Shown here: one piece after another, positions 61,878-64,000 of the stretch
How positions within the stretch are numbered: position 1 is the stretch's first letter
How the letters are laid out: every line of letters begins with the position of its first letter
The notes under the pieces: model-generated
Seen by the model: only the letters and a program-made list of their open reading frames with translations
The model's database searches: none
Told to the model about the DNA's origin: nothing
NCBI RefSeq assembly: GCF_947241125.1
Contig: NZ_OX365700.1
Span: 2,884,001-2,948,000 of the forward strand
Direction: 5' to 3'
DNA: 64,000 bases
Source of the DNA: Nitrospira tepida
GTDB lineage: Bacteria > Nitrospirota > Nitrospiria > Nitrospirales > Nitrospiraceae
Translations under genes and position numbers: made by a program

Positions 61878-61909
61878 AGCAAGCTTGGAAGGAGCATTGA
61901 TATCGACGC
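61878..61909. repeat. 32-base direct repeat, copy 2
   Basis: Starts AGCAAGCTTGGAAGGAGCAT. The partner of the copy at 61793-61824. The shorter word GGAGGGAGCAT occurs again near 61660. Confidence 0.65.
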
Positions 61910-61940
61910 ACCCCACGGTCCTTGCCACAGAGAGGAGAAG

Positions 61941-62480
61941 TTAAACGGCGCAGAATGGAGGCTGGATCGGTAAGGTCCTCTGCGCTCGCGAAGGCCGGGC
62001 TTCAGCAAGCGCCGGGGACCCGTTGCGCTTTCCTACTGCAACGGGTCGTGACGGCCTTTGCTGTATGGCGGTCGATTGGTCGTGGTACATGAGGTACGCA
62101 CGTTCGAAGATCGAGAAGAGGATCGTGAAGGCGATCAGCTCCTTCTTCTGCTGTTCTGCAGTGAGCGTTCCAGGAGTCTTATCGGGCACGTCGAATATGT
62201 CCAGATCGGGATGCGCCAAGCACATGTTCTGAAACTCAAGGAACTTCTCATCCAACGCATTGTAGGTCCCGTACTCGCGGTCGATCTGCTCCTTCTTCAC
62301 CGCCCGGAAGTACTGGATTAGACCAATCGGTACGCCAACCAGAACGATGAGGAAGGAGAGTTCCTCGAGGATGTCCTTCCAGTACCGATAGCTGTCTGGC
62401 GCAAGTTTGCCGAACAGGCCTGTGGCCGCAAGGACGACCAGTGCACTGCCCACGCTGATCATGATTTGAGTTCGGTTCAT
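61941..62480 (-). pseudogene. Membrane protein gene of a cassette, C-terminus replaced
   Basis: A 179-aa frame. ATG 62480 has GAGG seven bases upstream. Two helices (IMISVGSALVVLAATGLFG; LSFLIVLVGVPIGLIQYF) precede a soluble helical part with the negatively charged YGTYNALDEKFLEFQNMC. From about residue 140 the frame runs into the hairpin repeat (copy 2) and becomes Arg/Pro/Ala-rich, unlike the rest. It lies directly after the attC site in cassette orientation but no attC follows it, so the original 3' end was probably lost. Function unknown. Confidence 0.6.
62011..62051. repeat. Hairpin repeat, copy 2
   Basis: GACCCGTTGC (62017-62026) pairs perfectly with GCAACGGGTC (62038-62047) around an 11-base loop. 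It resembles 61695-61734 in stem and flanks but the loop differs, so the stem is what is kept. Confidence 0.65.
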
Positions 62481-62495
62481 TTTGGACCTCAAACG

Positions 62496-62555
62496 GCCTA
62501 ACGCCTGAGTTAAGCCGCGCCGCGAAGCGGCGTCGGCTTGAATGAATTGTTAGGC
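62496..62555 (-). mobile_element. Integron attC recombination site, 60 bp
   Basis: Core boxes GCCTAAC (R'') and GTTAGGC (R') bound an imperfect palindrome. On the minus strand the inside runs from AATTCATTCAAGCCGAC through the GCCGCTTCGCGGC hairpin to GCGGCTTAACTCAGGC, closely like attC sites of aadA cassettes as I remember them. It lies at the 3' end of the VOC gene, whose TAA stop is inside GCCTAAC. IntI-type integrases recombine such sites as single strands. Confidence 0.9.
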
Positions 62556-62924
62556 CCCGTCCCACTGAGCCAGATGCAGTAGAACACCCGATGGATCCCA
62601 GACGTAAGTGACCAGCGCACCATAAGGCTCTTGTTTAGGTGGAGCCACACGAGCCGAAGGAAAGCGCCCAGACTCTATGAGTCCCGTGATGTCAGCAAAA
62701 CAACCAGCTGCGTCCTGAACGGATATATGAAGCATGCTGTTCTCCGCCCACTCTTTCACATAATAGCGCTGCAGGTAGAACCTTGATCCTGCGAGGCTGA
62801 ACAGTGCCAGATTCTCGTCTGACCATTCCAGATCGCAACCCAATGCTGAGTAAAAATCCTTGGATAGTGCGAAATCCTGGGCTGGGACAAAGGTTCGAAG
62901 ATCGCTTGCTTGAAGGTCAATCAC
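62550..62924 (-). CDS. VOC-family (glyoxalase/bleomycin-resistance fold) protein on an integron cassette
   Basis: A 124-aa protein of two beta-alpha-beta-beta-beta modules (FVPAQDFALSKDFYSALGCD; WDPSGVLLHLAQWDG). Start GTG 62924 has AGGAG seven bases upstream. Metal ligands are uncertain: His in MLHISVQD and His in LLHLAQW are possible but the usual Glu is not obvious, so it may be a binding protein. The gene fills a 447-base cassette from the GTTAGGC boundary at 62949 to attC. VOC genes are common in integron cassettes; the substrate is unknown. Confidence 0.85.
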   Translation of the reverse strand: MIDLQASDLRTFVPAQDFALSKDFYSALGCDLEWSDENLALFSLAGSRFYLQRYYVKEWAENSMLHISVQDAAGCFADITGLIESGRFPSARVAPPKQEPYGALVTYVWDPSGVLLHLAQWDGA

Positions 62925-62942
62925 ATTGATGCTCCTGTAGGG

Positions 62943-62949
62943 GCCTAAC
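62943..62949 (-). other. Integron cassette boundary (GTTAGGC core site)
   Basis: On the minus strand GTTAGGC (62949-62943) lies 19 bases before the VOC start and matches the core site at the other end of the cassette. To its right no full attC or attI can be recognised, so the previous site may be cut by the insertion of the transposase region. Confidence 0.65.
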
Positions 62950-63146
62950 TATTGAGTATACTGACCGGCATAGTACGCCGATACTGAGTGCCAACTCCCA
63001 CGCAATTCTTGTGTTGGTTCAAAGACTTCTCCACGCCATCCCCAGAGGTATAAACAGAAGGTGTGGAAATAGGAGAAAGGCGGTGGCAACCTTTCGGGTG
63101 ACCAAACCCACCGGGCTGACGCCCGGCCATGAAAGGAGGCACCGCC

Positions 63147-64000
63147 ATGTCGGAGCAGAGCACAGGGACAGGAGTCGAGTCAAGGAATCTCTGGACCCAT
63201 CTGGAAGAGTTTGTGCGGGCCCACATCCAACAGTTCGTCCAACGGCTCTTAGTGGAAGAGGTCACCCTGCGACTCGGTCGGGCCAAGTCGGAGCGGCGGG
63301 CCGCGGTCGATGCGCCGGAAGGCTATCGCAACGGGTACGGCAAGCTCCGAAAGCTGGCGCTGACCTGTGGCACGATCACCCTGCGACGGCCGCGGGTGCG
63401 GGGCCTGGCGGAGCGGTTCGTCAGCCGCGTGCTCCCGCTGTTCAAGCGGCGGACCCAGGAAGTGGGCGAGCTGTTGCCCCGGTTATATCTGCACGGCTTG
63501 GCGCTCGGGGATTTCGAGCTCGCCTTACGGGGCTTGCTGGGCGACGGGGCGCCGTTGTCGGTGGCCTCGCTCCAGCGGCTCAAGGCGCAGTGGCAGGACG
63601 ACTATGAGACCTGGAAGCGGCGACGACTTGATGACCTGGAGGTCGTGTACGTGTGGGCGGATGGGCTGTATGTGAAGGCGGGGCTGGAGGAGAGCAAGGC
63701 GGCGCTGCTGGTCCTGATGGGAGCGCTGACAGATGGTCGCAAGGTTGTCTTGGCCGTGGAGAGCGGGCAACGCGAATCGAAGGAGTCGTGGGGCGCGGTG
63801 TTGCGGGATCTCCGGACGCGAGGGCTGAAGCCCTGGCGCTGCACCATCGCCGATGGCCATCTCGGCATCTGGGCGGCGCTCGCCGAGCAGCAGCCCGTGG
63901 CGGCCGAACAGCGGTGCTGGAACCATCGGCTTGTCAATGTGCTGGATGCCATCCCGAAGGCCCACCAGGCTGAGGCGAGTGCCTGGCTCAAGACCCTGCC
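63147..64000 (+). mobile_element. IS256-family (Mutator-type) transposase, right-edge partial
   Basis: An open frame of 284 codons from ATG 63147 (AAAGGAGG upstream) runs off the right edge with no stop. YRNGYGKLRKLALTCGTITL and RRPRVRGLAERF match the Mutator family N-terminal region. DDE residues seen are Asp in VWADGLYVK and Asp in TIADGHLG; the Glu would lie beyond the window. A terminal inverted repeat was not identified in 62950-63146. Confidence 0.85.

Larger units (their letters stand above)
61456..61940. other. Repeat-rich region after dnaE, no gene found
   Basis: About 480 bases upstream of dnaE without a supported gene. They hold the hairpin repeat and direct repeats listed below, plus GAGACC/GGTCTC copies at the two ends of a 40-base stretch (61591-61633). 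Sequence style differs from the housekeeping genes. A dnaE promoter was not identified. Confidence 0.45.

Noticed and set aside
61456-62060. A CRISPR array in the repeat region
   Set aside because: The repeats are only two copies each, differ in sequence, and have no regular spacing; no cas gene is present.
1-64000. tRNA or rRNA genes
   Set aside because: No T-arm-like GGTTCRANNC with matching acceptor stem and no rRNA-like conserved stretch was found by reading both strands; a covariance search could still find a divergent one.

Overview
The window is 64 kb of GC-rich, gene-dense bacterial chromosome. The cell is Gram-negative: it has lpxD, lptF and lptG, a TonB-dependent receptor, an AsmA-type protein, and periplasmic and membrane c-type haem proteins. 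The gene mix is RtcB with archease, an orphan SdhB-like Fe-S protein, a GlmL/MutL-family ATPase with membrane partners, a Pil-Chp-type chemosensory cluster and a B12 salvage locus. It would fit Nitrospirota (Nitrospira-like) or a neighbouring phylum. That placement is inference from gene content only; no phylogenetic marker was compared.

Layout. 1-881: lipoyl synthase, whose start codon lies across the left edge. 951-8230: a near-consensus promoter followed by seven tightly packed genes: a small unknown, a GlmL-family ATPase, a barrel-sandwich/KOW-like protein and four membrane proteins of unknown role. A divergent Memo-family protein follows (8310-9560). 9657-21617: mostly housekeeping and single genes: cyclophilin, MFS transporter, a large AsmA-like protein, M24 peptidase, SdhB-like protein, RtcB and archease, PilZ protein, ribosomal protein L28, and a membrane-anchored unknown.

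21858-29744: cobalamin salvage. A promoter and cobalamin riboswitch with an intrinsic terminator precede btuF-btuC-btuD. A second cobalamin riboswitch, whose ribosome-binding site can be sequestered, precedes btuB. cobQ and a PduO-type adenosyltransferase follow. Together these take up cobalamin or corrinoids, amidate cobyric acid and adenosylate the product.

29876-42716: a chemosensory system. It holds a periplasmic c-haem DUF3365 protein, a CheY-like regulator, three CheW-like proteins, a PilJ-like MCP, a hybrid CheA with three Hpt domains, a receiver/coiled-coil protein (FrzS/AglZ-like layout), an Hpt-like protein lacking the phospho-histidine, an ExeA-type ATPase and an HD-GYP protein. 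The likely output is type IV pilus motility or c-di-GMP, but no pilus gene is in the window.

43653-48623 (minus strand): lptF-lptG-fabF-acp-lpxD, envelope lipid synthesis and export. 48761-49243: a cold-shock protein with a long leader and a strong terminator. 49308-55655: a TPR protein, a D-2-hydroxyacid dehydrogenase, and divergently a GlcD-GlcF-type fused oxidase with a dihaem c-type cytochrome and a MoaD-like protein. 56040-61455: a DUF2235 hydrolase, accA and dnaE.

61456-64000 is accessory DNA: short hairpin and direct repeats, a truncated reading frame, a 60-bp integron attC site closing a VOC-family gene cassette, and an IS256-family transposase running off the right edge. No integron integrase is visible.
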